From positions 1-18,211 of the forward strand of contig JBJDYU010000015.1 of the NCBI GenBank assembly GCA_051867615.1: a stretch of DNA of 18,211 nt, written 5' to 3'. The notes below the pieces were generated by a model that saw nothing but the letters and a program-made list of their open reading frames with translations, did no database searches and was not told the origin of the DNA. Origin of the DNA: RGIG5472 sp051867615 (GTDB lineage: Bacteria; Bacillota; Clostridia; Oscillospirales; Oscillospiraceae). Positions 1 through 7,021 of the stretch are shown one piece after another (positions within the stretch are counted from its first letter, which is position 1; each line of letters begins with the position of its first letter). The position numbers and the translations under genes were made by a program.

Positions 1-605
1 AGCTGGCAAGGGAGAATAAGAAGTTTATCTACAAGGTTGTCAAAGAAGGCGCAAGAGCCCGGGAATACGAGGATGCTTTGCAGTGGCTGGTGGATGCCAG
101 ACTGGTGCATAAGATCTACCGCAGCACTGCTCCCGGCCTGCCGGTGGCTGCCTACGATGACCTGTCTGCATTTAAGATTTATCTGGTGGACGTGGGTCTG
201 CTCCGCCGTCTGGCCCAGCTGGCACCCACGGCCTTTGGTGAGGGCAACCGCCTGTTTACCGAGTTCAAGGGCGCATTGACCGAGAACTTTGTGCTTCAGA
301 CCTTAATCACGCAGTTTGAGGTGGTTCCCCGGTACTGGAGCCAGAACAATCCTCCGTACGAAGTGGATTTCCTGATCCAACGAGAGAATGACATTTTCCC
401 TGTAGAGGTTAAGTCCGAGGCCAACACAACCAGCAAGAGCCTTAAGAAATTCAAGGAACTGTTCCCGGATCAAGTCAAGCTCCGTGTTCGGTTCTCCCTG
501 GACAACTTGAGACTGGATGATGATGTTTTGAACATTCCTTTGTTCATGGCAGACCAGGCGGACCGGCTGATTGGACTGGCATTGGAACAGAGAAAGGCAC
601 AATAA
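1..605 (+). CDS. DUF4143-containing ATP-binding protein, C-terminal part (5' end outside window)
   Basis: The reading frame is open from base 3, so the gene starts left of the window; about 200 residues are visible. They match the C-terminal half of the AAA-type ATPases that carry a DUF4143 domain: an A/K-rich linker, the block around 'KIYLVDVGLLRRLAQL', the 'FTEFKGALTENFVLQTL' segment and the final nuclease-like core 'YEVDFLIQ' ... 'FPVEVKS'. The spaced D and E-V-K resemble the PD-(D/E)XK fold known for this domain. The N-terminal P-loop cannot be seen. The biological role of this family is poorly defined; members are scattered, often strain-variable and found in islands. The gene is less GC-rich than the genes to its right and points into a broken spoIIID, which suggests horizontal transfer (inference). 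Family assignment is fairly secure; function is not. Confidence 0.85.
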   Translation, partial: LARENKKFIYKVVKEGARAREYEDALQWLVDARLVHKIYRSTAPGLPVAAYDDLSAFKIYLVDVGLLRRLAQLAPTAFGEGNRLFTEFKGALTENFVLQTLITQFEVVPRYWSQNNPPYEVDFLIQRENDIFPVEVKSEANTTSKSLKKFKELFPDQVKLRVRFSLDNLRLDDDVLNIPLFMADQADRLIGLALEQRKAQ

Positions 606-624
606 GGCTCCTAAATATTCCTGT

Positions 625-650
625 AAAACAGCGATACGTACGCTCGTTTT
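625..650. terminator. Possible bidirectional terminator-like hairpin between convergent genes
   Basis: AAAAC (625-629) and GCG (631-633) can pair with CGC (641-643) and GTTTT (646-650) around the loop ATACGTA, with small internal mismatches. It lies between the stop codons of the ATPase and the spoIIID fragment. A-rich left and T-rich right arms would suit either direction, but the stem is weak. The same bases belong to the repeated CTGTTTT/AAAACAG motif cluster at the junction, so termination may not be their purpose. Confidence 0.35.
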
Positions 651-825
651 AGGCAAGACCTGTTTTACGAACGCCTGTTAAAGAGGGACCGTTCTGTTTT
701 GTAGCATCCATATGTACCGTGGATTTGGAAATGCCGAACTTCTTGGCGGCGGCCCGGACAGTCGCCCGGTTTTCGATGATGTACAGAGCCAGCTCGCAGG
801 AACGCTCCTCAATATTGCCTTTCAC
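649..825 (-). pseudogene. spoIIID: Truncated stage III sporulation transcriptional regulator SpoIIID
   Basis: From a GTG at 825 the first 40 residues match SpoIIID closely: 'VKGNIEERSCELALYIIENR', then 'TVRAAAKKFGISKSTVHMD', which includes the helix-turn-helix. D40 falls at exactly the same position as D40 of the Bacillus protein. After about base 706 the homology ends and 18 unrelated residues follow to a TAA. SpoIIID is normally about 80-95 residues; the rest of the recognition region and the basic C-terminal helix needed for DNA binding are missing. GTG at 825 is preferred because GGAG lies 8 bases upstream and family alignment begins there; an in-frame ATG further upstream (903) adds non-homologous residues. 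SpoIIID is a mother-cell DNA-binding switch in sporulation. This copy should be non-functional unless the 3' half is rejoined. Homology is certain; the cause of the break is inferred. Confidence 0.85.
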
Positions 826-886
826 ACGCAACACTCCACTTATCAGCTTTTCCGGCCGGTTTCCCGGCTGTGGGTTCTTCTGCGGG

Positions 887-894
887 AGTATATG
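887..894 (-). promoter_or_regulatory. Possible sigma-E-like -10 element upstream of spoIIID
   Basis: On the minus strand CATATACT (894 to 887) differs at one position from the sigma-E -10 pattern CATACANT and lies about 60 bases before the spoIIID start. spoIIID is a known sigma-E target in Bacillus and Clostridia. I do not see a convincing -35 element, so this is tentative. Confidence 0.3.
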
Positions 895-907
895 CGGCGG
901 CAAAGCG

Positions 908-941
908 AAAAAGACCGGCGCTCCTAAACGGAGCGCCGGTC
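908..941 (-). terminator. Rho-independent terminator of the aldo/keto reductase gene
   Basis: A perfect 12-bp stem, GACCGGCGCTCC (913-924) with GGAGCGCCGGTC (930-941), loop TAAAC, is followed on the minus strand by five T (912-908). It sits 15 bases after the reductase stop and would insulate the downstream spoIIID fragment. Confidence 0.9.
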
Positions 942-955
942 CTGCCGGTCAAAGC

Positions 956-2083
956 TTATCCCCGGAGCCTTTCCGCGAAATCCGCCATGACGCTGGAAAT
1001 GCGGATCTGCTGGGGGCAAACGGACTCGCAGCGGCGGCAGGCAACGCAGCCTTCGGGGCCGTGGGACTCCGGAATGGCGGCGCTTACCTCCGCCGGGACA
1101 GGCCCGCCGGAGAGGCAGTTTTCATTATAGAGCTTCAGCAGCGCCGGGATCTCCAATCCGCTGGGGCAGCCGGCCACACAGTAGCGGCAGGCGGTGCAGG
1201 GCAGCTCCAGACTGCGCCCCATCTCCTCCGCGACGGCGAGCAGGGCCTCCGTTTCCGCCGCGTTCAGCGGGTCGAAGGTCTCAAAGATGCGGACGTTGTC
1301 CGCGAGCTGCTGCATATTGGACATACCGGACAGCACCATGCCCACACCCGGCAGGGACTGGAGAAAGCGGAAGCCCCAGGCCGGGACGCTTTCGCCGCGC
1401 ATCGCCGCGAGCTTCGCCGTCCGCTCCTCGCTGAGCGACGCCAGCCTGCCGCCCCGCAGCGGCTCCATGACCCAGATGGGCAGGCCCCGGCGGTTCAAAA
1501 GCGCCACCTTTTCCTTCGCGTTCTGGAAGGTCCAGTCCAGCCAGTTCAGCTGGATCTGGCAGAACTCCATTTCCTGCCCGTACCGGTCGAGAAAGCGCTC
1601 CATCAGGGCAAGACTGCCGTGGGTGGAGAAGCCCAGATGCCGGATGCGGCCCTGCTTTTTCTGCTCCAGCAGATAGGGGATCAGCCCCAGCTCCTCGTCC
1701 ATGAAATTCGCCGCGCTTTTCTCGGCCACGTTGTGGCAGAGGTAGAAGTCGAAATACTCCACGCCGCAGCGCCGCAGCTGCTCCTCGAATATCTCCTCTT
1801 TCTTCTCGAACGTGGCGCGCTCGAAGCCCGGGAACTTGGTGGCAAGATGAAAACTCTCCCGCGGATGGCGGCCCAGCGCCCTGCCGATGGCGGCCTCGGA
1901 GTTGCCGCCGTGATACATATACGCGGTGTCAAAGTAGTTCACGCCCTGCGCCAGCGCATAGTCCACCAGCTCCTCCAGCGCCGGCTGGTCGATGGCGGCG
2001 TCGTCCCCCTCCCGCGTGGGCAGGCGCATACAGCCCAGCCCCAGCGCGGAGAGCTTCGTCCCATGAAAATCCTGATACAGCAT
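956..2083 (-). CDS. Aldo/keto reductase with C-terminal 4Fe-4S ferredoxin-like domain
   Basis: 375 residues. The N-terminal 270 or so residues form an aldo/keto reductase TIM barrel with the family tetrad visible: D52 and Y57 in 'FDTAYMYHGG', K83 in 'ATKFPG', H117 in 'YLCHN'. The C-terminus carries two cysteine clusters, 'CTACRYCVAGCP' (about 295-306) and 'CVACRRCESVCP' (about 345-356), each fit to hold a [4Fe-4S] cluster. This fusion is common in anaerobic Clostridia as a putative NAD(P)H- or ferredoxin-linked oxidoreductase; the substrate is unknown. A GTG at 2092 could start the gene, but ATG 2083 is preferred because AAGGGGTGA, close to the anti-Shine-Dalgarno complement, lies 5 bases before it. 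It is monocistronic with its own promoter and terminator. Confidence 0.93.
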   Translation of the reverse strand: MLYQDFHGTKLSALGLGCMRLPTREGDDAAIDQPALEELVDYALAQGVNYFDTAYMYHGGNSEAAIGRALGRHPRESFHLATKFPGFERATFEKKEEIFEEQLRRCGVEYFDFYLCHNVAEKSAANFMDEELGLIPYLLEQKKQGRIRHLGFSTHGSLALMERFLDRYGQEMEFCQIQLNWLDWTFQNAKEKVALLNRRGLPIWVMEPLRGGRLASLSEERTAKLAAMRGESVPAWGFRFLQSLPGVGMVLSGMSNMQQLADNVRIFETFDPLNAAETEALLAVAEEMGRSLELPCTACRYCVAGCPSGLEIPALLKLYNENCLSGGPVPAEVSAAIPESHGPEGCVACRRCESVCPQQIRISSVMADFAERLRG

Positions 2084-2117
2084 TCCGCTCACCCCTTGTC
2101 AGATCATTGATACACCT

Positions 2118-2146
2118 ATTCTAAAACACGGCGCGCCGCATTGCAA
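2118..2146 (-). promoter_or_regulatory. Promoter of the aldo/keto reductase gene
   Basis: On the minus strand TTGCAA (2146-2141), a 17-base spacer and TAGAAT (2123-2118) fit a vegetative sigma-A promoter, with start expected about 25-30 bases upstream of the ATG at 2083. Confidence 0.7.
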
Positions 2147-2209
2147 GGCCCGCGCGGGCGGAAAAAGCGGAAAACGCTGCATCCTTTGGGGGACAATGGC
2201 TTGGCGCTA

Positions 2210-2227
2210 TGTTACAGTTGTGTTACA
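2210..2227 (+). promoter_or_regulatory. Direct repeat TGTTACA-N4-TGTTACA upstream of the SLH gene promoter
   Basis: TGTTACA occurs at 2210-2216 and again at 2221-2227, an 11-base period (one DNA turn), ending 15 bases before the predicted -35. Tandem half-sites with this period are typical of OmpR/PhoB-type response regulators. The regulator is not identified. Confidence 0.45.
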
Positions 2228-2242
2228 AATTGCCAGACCCCC

Positions 2243-2271
2243 TTGTTTATTTTTGGACGCGGTGATAGGAT
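2243..2271 (+). promoter_or_regulatory. Promoter of the SLH-domain protein gene
   Basis: TTGTTT (2243-2248), a 17-base spacer and TAGGAT (2266-2271; an overlapping GATAAT lies at 2269-2274 if read shifted). Transcription would start near 2278, leaving a leader of about 140 nt rich in short GC stems, for example GGCGG with CCGCC around 2370-2392. Long leaders are common on S-layer messages and often add mRNA stability; that role is inferred here. Confidence 0.6.
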
Positions 2272-2420
2272 AATTTTGCAATATGGGAGCGCCTGACGGG
2301 CCGCCCCGGATATGCGGCTTTCCGCCGCGTCTGCGGGACTGTCCGAACACCGCTCCACATACGGCACTGGGGGCGGAGTAATGCACCGCCCGCGGTAATT
2401 TTAAAAAGGAGGATAACTAC

Positions 2421-5400
2421 ATGAGAAAGTTCCTTGCATTGGTTCTGGCTCTGGTGATGACCATGTCTCTGGTCACCGTCGGCGCCAACGCTTTCACTGA
2501 CGATTCTCAGATCAGTGACAAAGAAGCGGTCGAAGTTCTCAGTGCCATGGGCATCCTGAAGGGTTATGATGACGGTTCCTATCGTCCTCAGAACACTCTG
2601 ACCCGCGGCGCTGGTGCTAAGATCATTGCCTACCTCCTGCTCGGCCAGACCGTGGCTGATCAGCTGGAGGCTACCTACACCAAGTTCGACGACGTGACCG
2701 ATTCCGTCGGCCTGGCTCCCTACATCGAGTGGGCTGCCGCCAACGGCATTGTTGACGGTTACGGCAACGGCAAGTTCGGTCCCTACAACCCCCTGACCGA
2801 GTATGCTTTCGGCAAGATGCTGCTGACCGCTCTGGGCTACAGCTCTGCTGAAGAGGGCTTCACCGGCGCCGGCTGGCAGCAGAGAGTCCTCAGCGTCGCT
2901 GTGTCCGCTGGCGTGTTCGACGGCAGCGAGAGCCCCTCTCGCGCCTGCACCCGTGAGACCGCGGCTTCCTTCGCGCTGAACGCTCTGAAGGCCAACGTCG
3001 TGGTCTATGGCTCCGGCGAGGTTGACGGCAGCTACTACTGGAACGGCATCAAGGTCGTCGGTTCCGGTGCTAAGGTGGAAGGCGTCTACAAGACCGACAA
3101 GGCTCTGTGGCAGTTCTACAAGGGCCTGAGCTACAACCCCGACTACGCTGACAAGTGGGGCCGTCCCGGCCACAGCTGGACCTACAACAAGAATGAGCTG
3201 GTCTATCTGGATGCCAAGGTCGGCGAGCACACTGTTGCTACCTCCGAGTGCGAGATCGCTACCGATCTGGGCCTGAGCAGCAAGAGCATCGACGTCACTG
3301 CCTATGACAACGGCGTGAAGGTCGAGACCAAGATCGACGCTACCAAGACCGCCAAGACTCTGGGCGGCCAGGGCGTCCTGCTCGAAGTCTACAAGCACGG
3401 CACTCAGAACGTCGTGGTTCGCATCGACACCTATCTGGCCTATGTCTACTCCAACACCGACGCGGTGAAGGATGCTGCCGGCCACGTGGTGAAGGATGCC
3501 TACAGCACTCTGTATGTCTACGGCTACGACAAGACCGATGCCTACAAGGCATATGACGGCTGCGTCTGGGGCTATCTCGCCGGTACCGAGAATGCTGCTG
3601 GCAGCTGGATCCTGGTCAACTACTGCGCGGGCGAGACCTACTATGATGTCGTGGCCGATGCCGGTTACGCCATCGCTCAGCTGACCAAGGTCGTCGGCGC
3701 TTCCAGAAGCGTTGGTGACATCCAGAATGTCCTGGGCATCGACAGCAAGGACGTTACCGTGAACGCCAACGCTGACCTCGAGCCCACCTATCGTGAAGAC
3801 AAGGACGGCAATCCCGTTGAGTACGATATGTACCTCGGCTTCACCTACTACTTCTTCAATGACCAGTACGGCAACGTGATCGGCGCCCTGAACCTGGGCA
3901 ACCAGTACGCTGTTCTGGATTCTCTGTACCGCGTCACTGACAAGGGCACCAGCACCGCCAACGGCAACGTCGTCTTCTTCGACGGCTCCATTGACAAGGA
4001 TGCTGCCATTGCCAGAGTCGATAACAGGGGTCCTGCTGAGATTTTCGAACTGAAGGAGCTCAACAGGGGTGCCTACTACAACGTCTACTCCTACGTGGAG
4101 GAGAACGGCGCTTACCTGCTGGTCGATGCCGACTTCGACGAAGCTGACTACGCCGAGTATTACGCCGGTGAGCCCTGCATCACGCTGGAGGGCAACCATG
4201 ACCGCAGCGAAGCCCTGCAGCTGAGCAACAGCACTCAGATCCTGCTCCAGACCACCTTCTCCCCCGACGGCACCTTCAAGGCTTTCGTGGGCTACAAGGA
4301 CCTGCCCAGCTTCGCTGCCGACTATGTCCAGTATCTGGATGAGGATGGCGACGGCTATGTCGACTATGTGTACGCTACCGGCGTTGAGCTGAACGCCCGT
4401 ACCGTGTTCGTCTATGACGTCACTCCCATCAGCTCCGAGATCACCCAGTATCCCGAGGTGTCCCTCGCCACCGTCAAGGCTCTCGAACTGAAGGACGGCA
4501 AGCTGGTTGAGACCACCTTCACTGTCCTGTATGAGGATACCGCCAGCTCCGGCACGGATGCTATCACTCCCTACCACGTCATCGACCGCGTCGGCCTGTA
4601 TGAGATCGTGGAGAGCGAGTACGGCTACTACTTCGCCATCGATGAAGAAGAGCTGTTCAGCGTTGAAGCCATCACCTCTGACGGCCTCCGCGTTACGATC
4701 GACGGCGAGTTCGAGGATCTGACGGGTGCTGTTATCGCCAGATACACGGGCAGCTGGACCAAGGGTACCGTTGAGAGCCCCGTGGCCGCCACCTCTCTGG
4801 GTGTCGAGAGCTACGTCTTCCTGCAGCGTGACGCTGCCGGCAAGGTCGTCGCTGTCTACGACATGTGCATCCCTGTCAGCGTCACCTGCACCTGCGCTGA
4901 CACCACCCACACTCACACCTGCACCGTCACTGGTGGCAGCGAGTACTTCGGCAAGTCCTTCCGCCATATCAAGGTTGAGTTGGCTGAGTACGAGGAGATC
5001 GACCAGGTCAAGATGGACGGCAGCGCGATTCGTGCGACCGTCGTCTACGTCGATGTCGAAGGCAATAAGGTTGCGACGCTTGACCCGATGGGCACCAAGG
5101 TTGCTTACGCTGTGATCAGCTATCCTGGCAATCTGGTCTGGGGCGACATCGCCATCACTGTCAAGAATCAGGCTGCGTACACCGTTGCTACGCTGAAGGA
5201 CACGGGCGTGGTTGATTTCCCGACTATTAGTCAGCAGTTCATGGTCGAGAACGGTTCTGCTACTACCATTCTCGGTTATAAGGTCGTGGGCACGATCAAG
5301 ATCAATAAGGCCGCCGGCGATGTTCATGTTGCGGACCTGAAGGCAGCGCTTGAGCTCGTTGCCAAGAACACGAACTATCAGGTGATCCTCAAGGTCGTGA

Positions 5401-5531
5401 ACACTTATAACACTACCCTTGCTAATGGTGACGTGATTCCGGAAGACGCCTTCCTTGTCGTGCAGGCTTGGGACGGCAGCACCGTAGTCGCGTATAGCAT
5501 CAGCGTGGGCACCACTAACCTCGCTGCCTGA
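2421..5531 (+). CDS. Secreted S-layer homology (SLH) domain protein, 1036 residues
   Basis: A signal peptide (MRKFLALVLALVM..., residues 1-24, cleavage after ANA) is followed by SLH repeats: residues 25-70 ('AMGILKGYDDGSYRPQNTLT'), residues 88-140 ('AANGIVDGYGNGKFGPYNPL') and a degenerate third repeat about 150-190 ('AGVFDGSESPSRACTRETAA'). SLH domains anchor proteins to pyruvylated wall polymers, so this should be displayed on the cell surface. The remaining 840 residues are acidic, Tyr- and Asp-rich and match no enzyme I know. They contain an EF-hand-like loop DEDGDGYVD (640-648) and a Cys/His patch CTCADTTHTHTC (823-834). AAGGAGG lies 8 bases before the ATG. Codon choice is strongly restricted (GCT/GCC, CTG, AAG, AAC), typical of a very highly expressed gene; the last 170 or so codons relax toward CCG, ACG, CTT, ATT and AAT. 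A main S-layer or surface-coat protein is likely but not proven. Confidence 0.93.
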   Translation: MRKFLALVLALVMTMSLVTVGANAFTDDSQISDKEAVEVLSAMGILKGYDDGSYRPQNTLTRGAGAKIIAYLLLGQTVADQLEATYTKFDDVTDSVGLAPYIEWAAANGIVDGYGNGKFGPYNPLTEYAFGKMLLTALGYSSAEEGFTGAGWQQRVLSVAVSAGVFDGSESPSRACTRETAASFALNALKANVVVYGSGEVDGSYYWNGIKVVGSGAKVEGVYKTDKALWQFYKGLSYNPDYADKWGRPGHSWTYNKNELVYLDAKVGEHTVATSECEIATDLGLSSKSIDVTAYDNGVKVETKIDATKTAKTLGGQGVLLEVYKHGTQNVVVRIDTYLAYVYSNTDAVKDAAGHVVKDAYSTLYVYGYDKTDAYKAYDGCVWGYLAGTENAAGSWILVNYCAGETYYDVVADAGYAIAQLTKVVGASRSVGDIQNVLGIDSKDVTVNANADLEPTYREDKDGNPVEYDMYLGFTYYFFNDQYGNVIGALNLGNQYAVLDSLYRVTDKGTSTANGNVVFFDGSIDKDAAIARVDNRGPAEIFELKELNRGAYYNVYSYVEENGAYLLVDADFDEADYAEYYAGEPCITLEGNHDRSEALQLSNSTQILLQTTFSPDGTFKAFVGYKDLPSFAADYVQYLDEDGDGYVDYVYATGVELNARTVFVYDVTPISSEITQYPEVSLATVKALELKDGKLVETTFTVLYEDTASSGTDAITPYHVIDRVGLYEIVESEYGYYFAIDEEELFSVEAITSDGLRVTIDGEFEDLTGAVIARYTGSWTKGTVESPVAATSLGVESYVFLQRDAAGKVVAVYDMCIPVSVTCTCADTTHTHTCTVTGGSEYFGKSFRHIKVELAEYEEIDQVKMDGSAIRATVVYVDVEGNKVATLDPMGTKVAYAVISYPGNLVWGDIAITVKNQAAYTVATLKDTGVVDFPTISQQFMVENGSATTILGYKVVGTIKINKAAGDVHVADLKAALELVAKNTNYQVILKVVNTYNTTLANGDVIPEDAFLVVQAWDGSTVVAYSISVGTTNLAA

Positions 5532-5554
5532 TCCAAATCTCCCATAGCAAAAAA

Positions 5555-5582
5555 GAAGACCCCTTCGGGGGTCTTCTTTTTT
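5555..5582 (+). terminator. Strong rho-independent terminator of the SLH gene
   Basis: Stem GAAGACCCC (5555-5563) with GGGGTCTTC (5568-5576) closes a TTCG (UUCG) tetraloop and is followed by a run of T (5577-5582); an A run precedes it, so it could act in both directions. Confidence 0.95.
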
Positions 5583-5586
5583 GCGC

Positions 5587-5615
5587 AAAAAGCCCCGGCT
5601 TTGCAGTCGGGGCTT
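5587..5615 (-). terminator. Terminator of the cupin gene
   Basis: AAGCCCCG (5590-5597) pairs with CGGGGCTT (5608-5615); on the minus strand the stem runs directly into T residues (5590-5586). It lies 12 bases after the cupin stop and back to back with the SLH terminator. Confidence 0.85.
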
Positions 5616-5627
5616 TCTCTTTTCCGT

Positions 5628-5975
5628 TCACGCCAGCATGATGAGCGCCAGGACCTGGGAGGGTTCGTCGGCGTGGTTTGTGATGCTGTGGCCGCCGTCC
5701 GGCTCCGTCAGGGCCGCGTCGCCCGGGTGCAGCACCGTTTCCGTGCCGTTGTCGTTCACGGTGGGGGTCCCTTGCAGGACGTAAAAGAACTCCCGCTCGC
5801 CGTGGTGCTGGTGGTAGCCGATGCCGCAGCCCTTGTGCAGCGTCAATACGCTGAACAGCCGCGCGTGGCCCAGCAGCTCGTCCCTGTCCGCGAGGTAGCG
5901 GAACGCGGCTTCGCCCGGCCCGCCCAGCATGGCGGGCTTTACGGCGGTCTCCTGCTCGTTTGCTCGTCTGATCAT
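5628..5975 (-). CDS. Small single-domain cupin protein
   Basis: 115 residues forming one cupin_2 barrel. Motif 1 is seen as 'GYHQHHGEREFFYVLQG' (H-x-H, then E, then G) and motif 2 as 'PGDAALTEPDGGHSITN' (P-G-D ... H ... N), so the usual metal ligands (two or three His, one Glu) are present. Such stand-alone cupins bind a metal and act as small isomerases, dioxygenases or ligand sensors; nothing here identifies the substrate. The start at 5975 has AAAGGAG at a suitable distance. It is transcribed away from the PhnD-like lipoprotein gene, sharing a 130-base regulatory gap with a striking palindrome. Confidence 0.88.
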   Translation of the reverse strand: MIRRANEQETAVKPAMLGGPGEAAFRYLADRDELLGHARLFSVLTLHKGCGIGYHQHHGEREFFYVLQGTPTVNDNGTETVLHPGDAALTEPDGGHSITNHADEPSQVLALIMLA

Positions 5976-6015
5976 AGTGGTGCTCCTTTCGTCGGTGAGG
6001 TGGATGCAGCGGCGC

Positions 6016-6082
6016 TTGCGCGCCGTGGGGAACTATGGTACACTTCTATCAAAAGTGTAGCAGACCCGGGCGGAAAAGTCCA
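6016..6082. promoter_or_regulatory. Divergent overlapping promoters on a TACACTT-N7-AAGTGTA palindrome
   Basis: The palindrome TACACTT (6039-6045) / AAGTGTA (6053-6059) gives a -10-like TACACT on both strands. For the plus strand, TTGCGC (6016-6021) lies 17 bases before TACACT (6039-6044). For the minus strand, TGGACT (6082-6077) lies exactly 17 bases before TACACT (6059-6054). The two genes leaving this site are the lipoprotein/hydrolase operon and the cupin. The same palindrome could also be a repressor operator. The match to consensus is moderate. Confidence 0.5.
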
Positions 6083-6103
6083 CCGGGAGCATGGAGGAAC
6101 GGT

Positions 6104-7021
6104 ATGAAACGATTTGTGGCGGCGCTGGCGCTGCTGCTGTGTCTGGCGGCTCTCGCTGCCTGTGGGACGGAAGAAACGCCCGCTCCGGAGCCGGAGGAGC
6201 CGGTGGCCCTCGGAGCGCTGACGCTGGAGTGTGCCGCCCCGGCGGACTGCGGCGCGGACTTTCCGGACGCGGCGCGGGAGTTTGCCGACGCGCTGGAAAA
6301 AGAAATGGCGGCCCGTGGCTTTGATGTGGAGGCGCTGCAGCTGACCTTCAGCCGGGCGGACGCGGCCACGGCACAGGCCCTCGCGGAGGGCGGCGTGCAG
6401 CTGGCGGTGCTGTCCTCCCTCGCCTGCGCGCGGGAGGAGGGCCTGTTGCCGCTGCTGGCCCTCAGCCGGGAAAAGGACGGGGCGGAAAAGGGTGTTGTCT
6501 GCGCCGCAACCTCGGCCTATGGCAAACAGCTCGCGGCCCGCTCCTCGGGGGCCTCGCCCATCACCTGGGAGGAATGGGACCGGGCCGTTTGGGGCGCGGT
6601 GGAGAGCGAGGAATTTTTGGTGAGCGCCGCGTCCCTCTGGCTCAGCGACGGCTGCGGCCACACGGCGGCGGAGCTGCGGCAGTGGAGATACTATGAGAGC
6701 GAGGATGCGCTGCTCGCGGCGGCGGAAGCGGGGGAAGTGGACGTGCTGCTGCTCGCCGGGGCGGAGCGTCTGCCCGCGGGCGGCGCGGTGCTGGGCGAGA
6801 CCATGCCGCTGTATGAGCGCCTGTTCGCCGTCTCGCCCAAAGCGGAAGCGCTTTTGGGGGAGGATGTTCTCGCGGCCCTCCGGGATGCGCTGCACGCGGC
6901 GGCGGAGACGGACGCGGGGCGGGCCTTTTTGGCGCAGTACGGCTGCGGCGGCTTCACCGCCGTGACGGAGGAGGAGCGGGCGGCGCTGGGCCGGCTCGCG
7001 GAAGTGGAGGAGTGCGAATGA
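6104..7021 (+). CDS. PhnD-like substrate-binding lipoprotein
   Basis: 305 residues. A lipoprotein signal peptide ends in the lipobox L-A-A-C with the lipidated cysteine at residue 20. The body resembles phosphonate/phosphite-type periplasmic binding proteins (PhnD-like): an alternating alpha/beta pattern, the 'EGGVQLAVLSSLACAREEGL' segment where such proteins test substrate-dependent position, and the closing 'ALHAAAETDAGRAFLAQYGC' helix. It should sit on the outer face of the membrane. The ATG at 6104 is chosen because GGAGG lies 6 bases upstream and the signal peptide starts there; the frame extends further upstream without a better site. Its stop overlaps the next start (ATGA). No ABC permease or ATPase for it lies nearby, so transport is not shown. 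The family match is moderate. Confidence 0.8.
   Translation: MKRFVAALALLLCLAALAACGTEETPAPEPEEPVALGALTLECAAPADCGADFPDAAREFADALEKEMAARGFDVEALQLTFSRADAATAQALAEGGVQLAVLSSLACAREEGLLPLLALSREKDGAEKGVVCAATSAYGKQLAARSSGASPITWEEWDRAVWGAVESEEFLVSAASLWLSDGCGHTAAELRQWRYYESEDALLAAAEAGEVDVLLLAGAERLPAGGAVLGETMPLYERLFAVSPKAEALLGEDVLAALRDALHAAAETDAGRAFLAQYGCGGFTAVTEEERAALGRLAEVEECE

Noticed and set aside
719..2110. A 463-codon plus-strand open frame opposite the aldo/keto reductase
   Set aside because: The reductase has its full catalytic tetrad, Fe-S clusters, promoter and terminator on the minus strand. The plus-strand frame is low-complexity Ala/Gly/Arg-rich without recognisable domain or RBS.
2247..5588. 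A 1113-codon open frame on the minus strand across the whole SLH gene
   Set aside because: It is the exact antisense of a gene with signal peptide, RBS, promoter and SLH repeats. The biased codon set of that gene avoids the triplets that would be stops on the other strand, which explains the long open frame. Its translation is repetitive Val/Asp/Gly-rich and has no RBS at its start.
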